A DNA stretch of 64,000 nt, taken from positions 124,001-188,000 of the forward strand of contig NZ_VAJL01000001.1 in assembly GCF_006175945.1 (NCBI RefSeq), written 5' to 3'. Positions 9,519 to 18,448 of the stretch are shown one piece after another; within the stretch, counting starts at the first letter, position 1; every line of letters begins with the position of its first letter. Below the pieces are notes generated by a model. It worked only from the letters and a program-made list of their open reading frames with translations. It did no database searches and was not told the DNA's origin. Made by a program: the position numbers and the translations under genes. Source of the stretch: Chryseobacterium mulctrae (GTDB lineage Bacteria; Bacteroidota; Bacteroidia; Flavobacteriales; Weeksellaceae).

Positions 9519-10268
9519 ATGGATTTACACTTAAAAATATGGAGACAGAAAAATAATCAGAGCGAAGGAAAACTGGTAAATTATGATTTAAAAGAACTGA
9601 ATCCGCATATGTCTTTCCTTGAAATGTTGGACACCTTAAATGAAAAACTAATCGTTGAAGGTGATGAACCCGTAGAATTCGACCATGATTGTCGAGAAGG
9701 AATCTGCGGACAATGCGGAATGATGATTAATGGTTTAGCTCACGGACCTTTAAAAAATACCACAACCTGTCAGCTTCATTTACGTTCTTTTAAAGATGGA
9801 GAAACGGTTTTAATAGAACCTTTCCGAGCGGATGCTTTTCCGGTAAAAAAAGATTTAAAAGTTGACCGTTCTGCCTTCGACAGAATTATTTCTTCCGGTG
9901 GTTTTGTTTCCATTAATACCGGTCAAGCTCCCGATGCCACGGCAATTGCTGTTACGCATCAAACCGCCGAAGAAGCTTTTGATTCTGCTGCCTGTATTGG
10001 TTGTGGAGCCTGTGTTGCAACCTGTAAAAATGCAAGTGCGGCTTTATTTACTTCAGCAAAAATTACGCATATGGCATTGCTTCCACAAGGAAAAGAAGAA
10101 CGAAGCAATCGTGTTTTAAATATGGTAAAACAAATGGATGCTGAACATTTTGGTCACTGCTCTAACACCGAAGCCTGTGAAGTAGAATGTCCGCAAGGAA
10201 TTTCTGTTTTAAATATTGCCAGAATGAATTATGAATACAGTCGGGCTTTATTTTTTAGAAAGAAATAA
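9519..10268 (+). CDS. sdhB: Succinate dehydrogenase iron-sulfur subunit
   Basis: A 249-residue iron-sulfur protein linking the flavoprotein to the cytochrome. A plant-type 2Fe-2S cluster is indicated by CREGICGQCGMMINGLAHG and a distal Cys in NTTTCQLH (residues about 58-90). A 4Fe-4S motif CIGCGACVATC is near residue 150. CSNTEACEVECPQG near residue 215 completes the 3Fe-4S and 4Fe-4S sites. A 116-base gap without ORF separates it from sdhA, larger than usual inside an operon but with no terminator visible. Confidence 0.95.
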   Translation: MDLHLKIWRQKNNQSEGKLVNYDLKELNPHMSFLEMLDTLNEKLIVEGDEPVEFDHDCREGICGQCGMMINGLAHGPLKNTTTCQLHLRSFKDGETVLIEPFRADAFPVKKDLKVDRSAFDRIISSGGFVSINTGQAPDATAIAVTHQTAEEAFDSAACIGCGACVATCKNASAALFTSAKITHMALLPQGKEERSNRVLNMVKQMDAEHFGHCSNTEACEVECPQGISVLNIARMNYEYSRALFFRKK

Positions 10269-10274
10269 AAACCT

Positions 10275-11420
10275 TTATATTTTCACTAAATATTTTATTC
10301 TAAGAATTAAAAGAAGTTCAAAAACAATCCATAAAACAATCAAATGAATTACGGAACTTAGATTTTCAGAAAGCGAACCTCCTGCTTGTACAATTGAAAT
10401 ATAAGTTTTGAGAAACGGGGATGTTGGCAACATATCAGACAAAATCTGAACAAATCTTGGCAATGCTTGATATGGCATAGAATATCCCGTAATTAAAAAA
10501 ATAGGATAAGACGAAAATACCAAAACCTGAAATGCAAAAAGTTTAGTTTTAAAGAAACTGCCAATCAGCATTCCAAAAACAATGATTGTTGCAATAAATA
10601 ATGCAGAAACAACAGCAAGGTCGAAGTAATTTCCTCTGACCTCAACATCAAAAACTGAAAAATTGACTACTGAAAAAAAGAAACCGAAAATCATAAATAC
10701 AACAAAATAAAGCAGACTTTTTCCAAAAATCATTTTAGAAATGCTCTGCTTTGAAATTTGATAAAGATTTAATAATTTCTTCTCTTCTCTTTCTGATGTA
10801 AATGCTGCTGCAACACCAATCAAAAGAGTTTGCTGTAAAATAATGGCTAATAAACCGGGCAAAAGAAACGCACCGTAAGTCATGCTTGAATTGTACAACG
10901 GACGATAATCCATATTAATAGGATTGGTCATTTTCATCGCTTCGTCCTCTCCCATTCCTTGTTTATTAAAATATGTTTTTCTTACGCCTGCTCCAACGGT
11001 AAGACAAACTTTTGTAGCGGTACTCAGTAAATCGCTTGAGGGTAAAAATCTTGAAGCATTCAAAACTAAATTCACATTCGTCTGTTTCAACGAAAAAATA
11101 TTCTTTTCAAAACCTGACTGAATATAAAAATAGCCCTGAACTTCTCCCTGAAACATCATTTTCTGAGCTTCAGAAATATTTGAACTCGGTACAATTTCTA
11201 TCATTGTAGTCGAGTTTAATTGTTGTGTCAATGTTCTGGAAATCGCAGTTCCATCGTTATCAATCAACGCCAATCTTACTTTTTCTTCACCTTTATTCAG
11301 GTAAATACTTCCATACATAAATGCATAAAGAATCGGCGCCAAAAGCAAGATCAGAAACAGACTCGAATCTTTTGAAACGTTTCTAATTTCTCTTTTTAGT
11401 ATTTCTAAAACCTCTTTCAT
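10275..11420 (-). CDS. ABC-2 type transporter permease
   Basis: A 381-residue membrane protein of the ABC-2 permease family (YbhS/YhhJ type). One N-terminal transmembrane helix precedes a large extracytoplasmic domain (about 45-165), then five C-terminal helices, including LLPGLLAIILQQTLLIGVAAAF. Its start overlaps the stop of the upstream permease by four bases (ATGA), so the two are translationally coupled and likely form a heterodimer. It is the last gene of the TolC-HlyD-permease-permease cluster. No ATPase gene is in the cluster. Confidence 0.85.
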   Translation of the reverse strand: MKEVLEILKREIRNVSKDSSLFLILLLAPILYAFMYGSIYLNKGEEKVRLALIDNDGTAISRTLTQQLNSTTMIEIVPSSNISEAQKMMFQGEVQGYFYIQSGFEKNIFSLKQTNVNLVLNASRFLPSSDLLSTATKVCLTVGAGVRKTYFNKQGMGEDEAMKMTNPINMDYRPLYNSSMTYGAFLLPGLLAIILQQTLLIGVAAAFTSEREEKKLLNLYQISKQSISKMIFGKSLLYFVVFMIFGFFFSVVNFSVFDVEVRGNYFDLAVVSALFIATIIVFGMLIGSFFKTKLFAFQVLVFSSYPIFLITGYSMPYQALPRFVQILSDMLPTSPFLKTYISIVQAGGSLSENLSSVIHLIVLWIVFELLLILRIKYLVKI

Positions 11421-12583
11421 GCCTGATTTTCTTTAAGATATTGATTTATTTTTTTCTGAAAAAATACAACGCTCAAAGGAAATGTGACTCCAATAAAAAC
11501 CAGCAATTTTACAATTTCAGGAGTAGCATAAGACAATGGAAGCTCCATAAAATAAAGCTTAATAAATCCGTCTAAAAAGTGAGTATAAGGCATGATGTCT
11601 GCATAAAACTGGTCGTACCAAGGCATTGCCCATCTCGGAAATGTAAAACCGCTAAAAACAAATGCAGGCGAAGTAAAAAACAAAGCAACATCCGTTACAA
11701 AAAGAAGGTTGTTGGAAATTGCAGAAAGCATCATTCCAATTCCGATACACGCCAGAGACATTAAAGTATAAATCAGGAAAAAATTAAAATCGGTTTGTGG
11801 TTTTCCCAATTCATAAACAGGAAAAACAACGTAAGCGACCAATAAAAATAGAATCCACGAAATACAAAGATGAGCGAGCATTTTTCCGATCACGATCTGC
11901 GAAGATGAAGTAGAGATCTGTAAAAGTTCATCAATGGTGTTTCGTTTAAATTCAAGATTTAAAATTAAAACTGCTGCAACGATCAGCGCCATTTGAAGTC
12001 CAACCGTTATCAATCCCGGAGTAAGATACATCTGATAATTAAAATCCGGATTGTATAATGTTGTTGTATTGAGTTTAATAGGTTGTACCAAAGTATTTGC
12101 TTTTTCAGCAGGCATTCCTTGTTTTTCGGCTTTTTGAAGAACAACTGCAAGACCACCTTTAATAATTACTCCAGCAGCACCTTTGTAAATCATTTTTGCA
12201 GGAACCAGATAAGCACCGTTGGTATAAAGCGTGATATTCGACTGATGATTTTTCTTGGCATCCGACTCCAGATTTTTTGGAAAATGTACCGCTCCGAAAA
12301 TCTTTCCTTCCCGCATTAATTTCTCAATTTCTGCATTGCTGTAAACCGTTTGAGTAAAGTGAATATACTCATTATGTTCCATCATATCGATCAACGTTCG
12401 CGAAACAGAAGATTGATCTTCATCCCAAACCGCCATTGGAAGCTCTTTTGCAAATTGTTTCTGATAAATAAATCCGTAAAAAAGAAAAATTATCGGCGGA
12501 ATGACTAACAGGATCACGTAGAAATTAGGAATCGAAAAAATTCGTTTCCATTCCCGGATCATGATTTGGCTGATGGTTTTCAA
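11417..12583 (-). CDS. ABC-2 type transporter permease
   Basis: A 388-residue ABC-2 permease with the same architecture as the next gene: N-terminal helix (NFYVILLVIPPIIFLFYGFI), periplasmic domain, and a C-terminal bundle with LTPGLITVGLQMALIVAAVL. The two share a common ancestry by layout. It is separated from the HlyD gene upstream by 241 bases containing a repeat with inverted ends. It probably exports a drug, lipid or secondary metabolite with the adjacent adaptor and TolC protein. The ATP-binding subunit must be supplied from elsewhere if one is needed. Confidence 0.85.
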   Translation of the reverse strand: MKTISQIMIREWKRIFSIPNFYVILLVIPPIIFLFYGFIYQKQFAKELPMAVWDEDQSSVSRTLIDMMEHNEYIHFTQTVYSNAEIEKLMREGKIFGAVHFPKNLESDAKKNHQSNITLYTNGAYLVPAKMIYKGAAGVIIKGGLAVVLQKAEKQGMPAEKANTLVQPIKLNTTTLYNPDFNYQMYLTPGLITVGLQMALIVAAVLILNLEFKRNTIDELLQISTSSSQIVIGKMLAHLCISWILFLLVAYVVFPVYELGKPQTDFNFFLIYTLMSLACIGIGMMLSAISNNLLFVTDVALFFTSPAFVFSGFTFPRWAMPWYDQFYADIMPYTHFLDGFIKLYFMELPLSYATPEIVKLLVFIGVTFPLSVVFFQKKINQYLKENQA

Positions 12584-12631
12584 TAGTTTTAATTTTTCTG
12601 AATTAAAAATTTAATACATGATATTTTTTTA

Positions 12632-12778
12632 AACCGCAAAAGGTACAAAAGGTACAAAAGGTATTAGAATATGTAAGTTTATCAAAAGCTAACAAATAAA
12701 TGATAAAAGTATTTTTTTACATTTTGTAAACTTTTGAACATCTCTTTTTCAATCATTTCTTTTGATTCTTTTGCGGTT
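12632..12778. repeat. Intergenic segment bounded by inverted AACCGCAAAAG ends
   Basis: AACCGCAAAAG at 12632-12642 is matched by CTTTTGCGGTT at 12768-12778. Inside the left end, AAAAGGTAC-type units are repeated in tandem three times. It differs in sequence from the 190-bp repeat but has the same plan. It lies between the HlyD gene and the permeases and may influence their expression ratio. Confidence 0.55.
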
Positions 12779-12824
12779 AAAAAGAGATTTTTTTCTCATA
12801 TTCTTAGAATTAAAATCACGCTTT

Positions 12825-13820
12825 TTAATCAAAAACAAGCTGTGCAGTCATTCCTGAACGAAGTCCTTTTATGGAATTGATATTTTGAGGTTTTACCTTA
12901 ATCTGGAATGTTCTCAGTTCAAATTCACCATTCTGCTTTTCAGGAACCCAATCCGCATAGCCTAAAGCTGGAGCTAGTTCTACAACAGTTCCTTTTATTT
13001 CTTCCGGCAAACAACCTGGGATTTTCATTTTTACGGTACTGCCTTTATCGATTTTGGTCATTTGGTTTTGGCGGATATTAAATTTCACAAAAAAAGAATT
13101 GTCTTTCTGAATTGTCATCATCGGATAACCGGCGTTTACCATTTCGCCTTTATTAGAAATCATTGTAGAAATTTTTCCTGAAGCAGGCGCTTTTATAGAA
13201 GCATTATCTTTTATTTCCTGAGCAAGCTGATCGGCACCTTTCGCCTGATTTAAAATTGCCTGAGCTGAATTTTTAAGTTCCTGATTATTTCCGCGTTGTA
13301 GAAGCTGAACATTAAGGTTTGCTGTTTCTAATTCTTTCTGCGCTGCTTTATATTTAAAATAAATAACGTCTCTTTCCTGTCCGGAAATTACACCTTCCGA
13401 ATAAAGATTCTGAAAACGGGTGTAGGTTTTATTCATCAGATCCATCTGCTGTTTTGCGATCTGTTGAAGATTTTCTGCAGATTTTAAAACTTCAGGTTCT
13501 ACTCCACGATTGATTTTATCCAGCTGATTTTGAGCAACTGTTACAGCTTCTGAAACCTGCGCCTGAATCGTTTCAATTTCAGAAGTTTTCATTTGAGCTA
13601 CAACCTGTCCTTCGTTTACCTCGTCTCCTTCTTTCACCAATAATTCAATCACTCTTCCGGGCAACGAAGCAGAAACATCTACAAATTCGGCATCTACCAT
13701 TCCTATTACGCTCTCTTTATTCTTTTCTGGAGATTTATTTTGAAAAAGGTAAATCAGAGCAATAACCAATACAATAATTGGAATGAAAACCGCCCAGTAA
13801 TTTTTTATAAAGTTTTTCAT
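12825..13820 (-). CDS. HlyD/EmrA-family periplasmic adaptor protein
   Basis: A 331-residue membrane-fusion protein of a tripartite efflux system. One N-terminal transmembrane helix (VFIPIIVLVIALIYLF, about 10-25) is followed by a biotinyl-lipoyl-like half motif (PGRVIELLVKEGDEVNEGQV). A long coiled-coil hairpin spans about 85-205. The second lipoyl half (IKAPASGKISTMISNKGEMV) and a beta-barrel domain complete it. It is 11 bases downstream of the TolC gene. It would bridge the ABC-2 permeases and the outer-membrane channel. Confidence 0.9.
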   Translation of the reverse strand: MKNFIKNYWAVFIPIIVLVIALIYLFQNKSPEKNKESVIGMVDAEFVDVSASLPGRVIELLVKEGDEVNEGQVVAQMKTSEIETIQAQVSEAVTVAQNQLDKINRGVEPEVLKSAENLQQIAKQQMDLMNKTYTRFQNLYSEGVISGQERDVIYFKYKAAQKELETANLNVQLLQRGNNQELKNSAQAILNQAKGADQLAQEIKDNASIKAPASGKISTMISNKGEMVNAGYPMMTIQKDNSFFVKFNIRQNQMTKIDKGSTVKMKIPGCLPEEIKGTVVELAPALGYADWVPEKQNGEFELRTFQIKVKPQNINSIKGLRSGMTAQLVFD

Positions 13821-13831
13821 TTTTTATCAGT

Positions 13832-15262
13832 TTAAGGAATGTAATTGGTTATATTTTCGACGTTTCCGGTAATGTAAAAATAAGTCGCAATCACCGTTTG
13901 ATAGGCAACTAAAGACGTATAATATAGTTTTTCGGCTTCGTACTGAAGTTGCAAAGCATCGTTTACATCTTTTACAGAAGACAAACTGTTTTCCATTCTT
14001 TTCCTTACCATTTCAGTCGTGGTATACGTCTGTTTTCTTGCAGCATCGAATGTTTCGTTCTGCTCTTTAAAGCTTATTAATTTATTTTCAGAAATTTTGG
14101 TTGCCAAATTCACTGATTTTTGTTTTTGATTGATCAAAAGATCAGCTTCTTTTATTAAAGATTGCGAAGCCAGATTTCTGGATTTTCTTTCAGGATCAAA
14201 AAGCGTCCATTGCATTTCTATCCCAACCAACCAAGGCGGAGTAATTAGCGGTAAATCGTTTCTGAAAAACTGATAATTTCCAATGGCAAAAATATTGGGT
14301 CTTGAAAGCGATTTTGTAATATTGTGAGTAGTTTCAGCTTCTTTCTTTTTGCTTAATAATAATTTTAAATCTGCATTATTTTCAGACGAAGAAAAATTAG
14401 GTACGTCAATATCCTCATTCAGTTCTTCATTAATTTCCAACGGTTCATCAAGAGAAATTCCCATCAAGTTTTTCAACGTTAACAGCGCATTTTCTTTTTC
14501 GAGTTTAAGATTTTTAAGATTGGTTTCGCCCTGAAGTTTTGTAATATTTGACCAGTTCTTCAGATAAGGCGGAATAATCTCGGCTTTCAGAAGGCTTTGC
14601 GCATATTTTTCATTGTTTTCAAGAGATTCTACAATCTTCTCCTGCTTTTTGATCATCGAATTCAGATACATCACTTGAATGTAATTTAAAGAAATATTAT
14701 AAACTGTAAGATCTTGAGAAGACTCCAGATTTGCTTTTCCGCTTTCTACCTGCTGTTTTGAAAGCTCTTTTGTTGCATTTAATTTTCCACCTAAATAAAT
14801 AGGTTGACGCACCAAAATTCCGGCTAAAAAATAACTTTGTTTTGTAATTGCAGGATTATAGTTGGGATAAACCGCACTGATAATATCTTTAGAAGTCTGG
14901 TAAATAACATCCTGAACCTGTTGTGAAAGCTGGTTTCCCGTAATCTGTTGATATGCCGCATTGGCAGAATACACACTTTGATTTGCCGAACCTTCCACAA
15001 TTCCGTCTTTTACCTGTTGCAGATTAACTTTTAAAGGCTCACCGATATAATTGTAGCCACCAAGAAAATCTACTTTCGGAAGACTGTTGTTTTTGTTGGA
15101 TTGCAGAAGCTTTTCCCGGGTTTCCAGAGATTGCTCTGCCAGTTTTATAATGACATTATTTTGTTTCCCTTTTTCTATACATTGTTTCAGTGTCAGTTGC
15201 TGACAAAATGTTTGCGAGGAAATCACCAGAAAAGAAGTAAGCAGAATTTTCCTGAATCTCAT
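13832..15262 (-). CDS. TolC-family outer-membrane efflux protein
   Basis: A 476-residue TolC-like channel subunit with a signal peptide (cleavage near SSQTFC-QQLTL). The typical opening QLTLKQCIEKGKQNN is followed by two long helical repeats with beta-strand segments (FLAGILVRQPIYLGGK and WLVGIEMQWTLFDPERKSRN), the usual internal duplication of the family. It is the first gene of the minus-strand efflux cluster. The promoter should lie in the 241-base gap shared with the divergent gene at 15504. Confidence 0.9.
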   Translation of the reverse strand: MRFRKILLTSFLVISSQTFCQQLTLKQCIEKGKQNNVIIKLAEQSLETREKLLQSNKNNSLPKVDFLGGYNYIGEPLKVNLQQVKDGIVEGSANQSVYSANAAYQQITGNQLSQQVQDVIYQTSKDIISAVYPNYNPAITKQSYFLAGILVRQPIYLGGKLNATKELSKQQVESGKANLESSQDLTVYNISLNYIQVMYLNSMIKKQEKIVESLENNEKYAQSLLKAEIIPPYLKNWSNITKLQGETNLKNLKLEKENALLTLKNLMGISLDEPLEINEELNEDIDVPNFSSSENNADLKLLLSKKKEAETTHNITKSLSRPNIFAIGNYQFFRNDLPLITPPWLVGIEMQWTLFDPERKSRNLASQSLIKEADLLINQKQKSVNLATKISENKLISFKEQNETFDAARKQTYTTTEMVRKRMENSLSSVKDVNDALQLQYEAEKLYYTSLVAYQTVIATYFYITGNVENITNYIP

Positions 15263-15503
15263 ACTTTTAAAATTTTCTATTTAAACTATTTTACCGTTTA
15301 GAATTTTCCCGTACGACAGTTCACATGATTTATAGTGGTATAAATTTAATTAAAAAATCACTAAAATTCGATTTAATATAGAATAATTTGTTGCATTTTT
15401 ATACCCGATAAGAAAAGAGCATCAATTTTATCTGTTTTTTGATTTATTATTGACATTCAAAAAAAAACATTGAAAAATCAACAGTCTAAACCATTCTAAT
15501 TTT

Positions 15504-15791
15504 ATGATCAATCTATACCGTAAAACTGCAATCATCGAAGGTATCTCCTATTTAATTTTACTTTTTATTGCAATGCCCATTAAATATATACTTGATATTG
15601 CTGAGCCTGTAAAATATTTTGGCTGGATTCACGGGGTTTTATTTCTTATTTACATGGTCATTCTCATTGCTGCTTCTCTAAAATACAAATGGAGCATTAA
15701 AAGAATTATCATATATCTTGTAGGATCTGTGCTTCCTTTTGTTCCTTTTATTTTAGATAAAAATTTAAAAAAAGAATATCCTAATAGTTAG
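15504..15791 (+). CDS. DUF3817 small membrane protein
   Basis: A 95-residue protein with three hydrophobic segments and the DUF3817 pattern: N-terminal YRKTAIIEGISYLILLFIAMP, a central HG in GWIHGVLFLIYM, and a C-terminal VGSVLPFVPFILD. Members are integral inner-membrane proteins without an established biochemical role. It starts a plus-strand run, 30 bases ahead of the AraC-type gene. Confidence 0.85.
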   Translation: MINLYRKTAIIEGISYLILLFIAMPIKYILDIAEPVKYFGWIHGVLFLIYMVILIAASLKYKWSIKRIIIYLVGSVLPFVPFILDKNLKKEYPNS

Positions 15792-15821
15792 AAGTGGAAA
15801 ATAGCAATATCAAAGAAAGTA

Positions 15822-16571
15822 ATGGAAAAAAATCTAAATTTTAAACTTGTTGAGCCAGATCAATCTTTAGCAGATTTTGTCTATTGTTTTTCTTCATTGC
15901 AGAATATTTCGCATCAGCATAATGCTGTAATTATTCCTAATGGGAAAGTTGATCTTATATTTTCAAAAACAAATGATCAAACGCTTATCGTTGCATTGTT
16001 GGGTTTAGAAACCAAACCAAAATACACTACTCCTGAAATTTCAAATTTCTTTTCCGTTAGCTTTCATCCTTTTGCGATTGAATATATTTTTAAAGAATCT
16101 ATTGCTGACATTTTAAATTCCGGAAAGATACTGCAGAATGACTTTTGGGGCTTTAATCCTGATGATTTAAATGACTTTGATAGTTTCTGCGAAAAGATCA
16201 CACAAAAAATTTCAAACTTATTACCTGAAAAAACAGATGAAAGAAAACGCAGATTATTTCAGTTGATTTTTGAATCAAACGGCGAGATCCCGATCAAAGA
16301 GCTTTCTGAAAAAATACTGTGGAGTCCACGACAAATCAACCGTTATTTTAATCAACAATTTGGGCTTTCTTTAAAAGCATATTGTAAAATCCTCCGTTTT
16401 CAGGCGTCACTTGATCATATTAAAAATGGAGAACTTTATCCGCAGCTTAATTTTACAGACCAATCGCATTTCATCAAAGAAATAAAACAACTCTCGGGTG
16501 TTTCACCAAAAGAACTACACAAAAACGAAAATGACCGATTTTTACAATTTTTAGTCTACAGCCAAAAGTAA
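15822..16571 (+). CDS. AraC-family transcriptional regulator
   Basis: A 249-residue regulator. The N-terminal part (about 1-120) has a cupin-like sensing region of the DUF6597 type (LADFVYCFSS, IPNGKVDLIFS). The C-terminal AraC domain (about 150-245) has a first helix-turn-helix (IPIKELSEKILWSPRQINRYFNQQFG) and a second (NFTDQSHFIKEIKQLSGVSPKE). It lies 25 bases upstream of the TetX-like monooxygenase and probably regulates it. Confidence 0.88.
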   Translation: MEKNLNFKLVEPDQSLADFVYCFSSLQNISHQHNAVIIPNGKVDLIFSKTNDQTLIVALLGLETKPKYTTPEISNFFSVSFHPFAIEYIFKESIADILNSGKILQNDFWGFNPDDLNDFDSFCEKITQKISNLLPEKTDERKRRLFQLIFESNGEIPIKELSEKILWSPRQINRYFNQQFGLSLKAYCKILRFQASLDHIKNGELYPQLNFTDQSHFIKEIKQLSGVSPKELHKNENDRFLQFLVYSQK

Positions 16572-16596
16572 TTTTGCATTATAAAATTTAAAAATA

Positions 16597-17766
16597 ATGT
16601 TATTACAAAATAAAAAAGTAGCCATTGTAGGAGGAGGTCCGGACGGATTGACGTTGGCAAAACTTTTACAGTTAAAAGGCGTTGAAGTAAAAGTGTATGA
16701 AAGAGATTTAAATAAAAACGCACGAGTACAAGGCTCCCCTCTTGATTTACATGATGAATCCGGTTTAGCGGCACTGCGAAAAGCAGGTTTACTAGAGGAT
16801 TTTAAAAATAATTTTATGGTGGGTGCAGATCAATCGACCATTACAAACCATAAAGCAGAAATATTCTTCAGCGATCACGGAGAAAAACAAGATGAAAATT
16901 TTGGAGACGAACATTTCCGTCCGGAAATAGACCGAGGTATTTTACGAAAAATCCTGCTGGAATCTTTAGCTCCTGAAACCATTGTTTGGGAGAGTCATTT
17001 TCTTTCAATGACGCAGCAAGATGAAGGCTGGTTGCTGCATTTCAAAAACAAGGAAAGCGTATATGCAGATATTGTAATCGGTTCCGATGGAGCAAACTCA
17101 AAAATACGACCTTATCTTACTGACATCAAACAATTTTATTCGGGTATTACAATGCTTGAAGGAAATGTTTATGATGCCGAAAAAAGAGTTCCAAATATTT
17201 CGAAAATACTTCGTGGCGGAAAAATTATGGCTTTCGGGAACGAACAAAATATTTTAATGGGACAAAAAGCAAATGGTGAAATTGGTTTTTACGCTAGTTT
17301 TAAAGCTGATGAAAATTGGGCAGTTGCGTCCGGTTTAGATCTTTCTGATCGATCTGAAGTGTTAAAATGGTTTCAAAAAGAATATCCAGATTGGAGTCCT
17401 ATTTGGTATGAATTGTTCGAAAACACTTCTACTCCTTTTATTCCGCGCCCAATTAATTGTATGCCTTTAGACCAAACCTGGAAAACAGTAAAAAACCTTA
17501 GCATTATTGGTGATGCAGCCCATTTAATGCCGCCATTTGCAGGTGAAGGTGTAAATATGGCAATGCTTGATGCTTTAGAATTAAGCGAAACTCTAACTTC
17601 TTCTCAATTTAACACAATAGAAAACGCTATTTCTGAGTATGAAAAGAATATGTTTAAAAGAGCCTCGAATATAGCACAGGAATCACTTGAAAACGGAGAA
17701 AGAATGCACAGTGAAAATGCTTTAACAACAATGCTTGATTTCTTTAATTCTCACAAAGATATTTAA
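16597..17766 (+). CDS. TetX-like FAD-dependent monooxygenase
   Basis: A 389-residue class A flavin monooxygenase, the length of Tet(X). The FAD motif VAIVGGGPDGLTLAKLLQ is near residue 8-25, with Asp where Tet(X) has Val. VYERD binds the FAD ribose. GSPLDLHDESGLAALRKAGL matches the Tet(X) segment GTLDLHKGSGQEAMKKAGL in spacing. GSDGANSKIR is the DG motif, and IGDAAHLMPPFAGEGVN near residue 300 is the second FAD motif, almost as in Tet(X). The family hydroxylates aromatic substrates, and some members inactivate tetracyclines. Which substrate this one uses cannot be read from sequence. It follows an AraC regulator by 25 bases. Confidence 0.85.
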   Translation: MLLQNKKVAIVGGGPDGLTLAKLLQLKGVEVKVYERDLNKNARVQGSPLDLHDESGLAALRKAGLLEDFKNNFMVGADQSTITNHKAEIFFSDHGEKQDENFGDEHFRPEIDRGILRKILLESLAPETIVWESHFLSMTQQDEGWLLHFKNKESVYADIVIGSDGANSKIRPYLTDIKQFYSGITMLEGNVYDAEKRVPNISKILRGGKIMAFGNEQNILMGQKANGEIGFYASFKADENWAVASGLDLSDRSEVLKWFQKEYPDWSPIWYELFENTSTPFIPRPINCMPLDQTWKTVKNLSIIGDAAHLMPPFAGEGVNMAMLDALELSETLTSSQFNTIENAISEYEKNMFKRASNIAQESLENGERMHSENALTTMLDFFNSHKDI

Positions 17767-17869
17767 AAAAATTTCTATAAATAGCAACTGATATTTTTCA
17801 ACACGAGCAACTTGGAAACCTTCATGAATAGTATAAATTTAAACAATAAAAATTATTTTAAACATAAAA

Positions 17870-17931
17870 CTGTATCCATTAAATAACTCATTTCTGTATC
17901 TGTAATTATTGGATTGATGTAAATAAATTTG
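17870..17931 (+). promoter_or_regulatory. MocR operator and -7 element, copy 1
   Basis: Two direct CTGTATC repeats lie at 17870-17876 and 17894-17900, 24 bases apart. The second is followed 30 bases on by TAAATTTG (17924-17931), a good -7 element without a proper -33. The same arrangement stands before the PhzF gene at 19866-19927. Direct repeats next to a -33-less promoter fit activation by the MocR protein encoded between the two sites. Confidence 0.65.
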
Positions 17932-17950
17932 TTTACATAATAAAAACAAT

Positions 17951-18343
17951 ATGCCCACAACAATAAAAGAGGAAACAGCTTTAAAATTTGAACCTGTACA
18001 TCTCTCCGATTTAACTAAAATAACAGATCTATATTTTTCACAAACAGGAATTGAGAAGGAAAATACAAATTTTGAACAACCTAAACTGACTGAAGAATTT
18101 GGATTTCCTATTTATAAATTGGTTGAAAGTGATTTAATTATCGGGTATTCATATTTTACGGTTAATAGTTCTGATGAAATTATTTTCAACGCAATCATCA
18201 ACCCTGAATATTCTTATGGAGATCTGAAAAACAGATTTATAAATCAATCAAAGCAGAAGTATTTATCTAAAAAAGAATTAGACTGTAAAGGAATGAAGAA
18301 TTCAATCACGAGAATGGTAGATTGGCTGAACTGGTCTAGATAA
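17951..18343 (+). CDS. Small protein, possibly a shortened GNAT fold
   Basis: A 130-residue cytoplasmic protein. The order of elements (FEPVHLSDLTKITDLYFSQ, then FPIYKLVESDLIIGYSYFTV and IIFNAIINPEYSYGDLKNRF) resembles the first half of a GNAT acetyltransferase. The acetyl-CoA loop (R/Q-x-x-G-x-G/A) is absent, so activity as an acetyltransferase is doubtful. It has its own MocR-type operator and promoter upstream, so it belongs to the MocR/PhzF regulon by inference. Confidence 0.6.
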   Translation: MPTTIKEETALKFEPVHLSDLTKITDLYFSQTGIEKENTNFEQPKLTEEFGFPIYKLVESDLIIGYSYFTVNSSDEIIFNAIINPEYSYGDLKNRFINQSKQKYLSKKELDCKGMKNSITRMVDWLNWSR

Positions 18344-18448
18344 TCAAATTTAATGATTGACATTACAATTTTCTAAATTTCTACAAATTATTATTTGAGA
18401 TTTAGAACCATAATTTTAATAAATTTACTCAAAACAGAACATACGATA

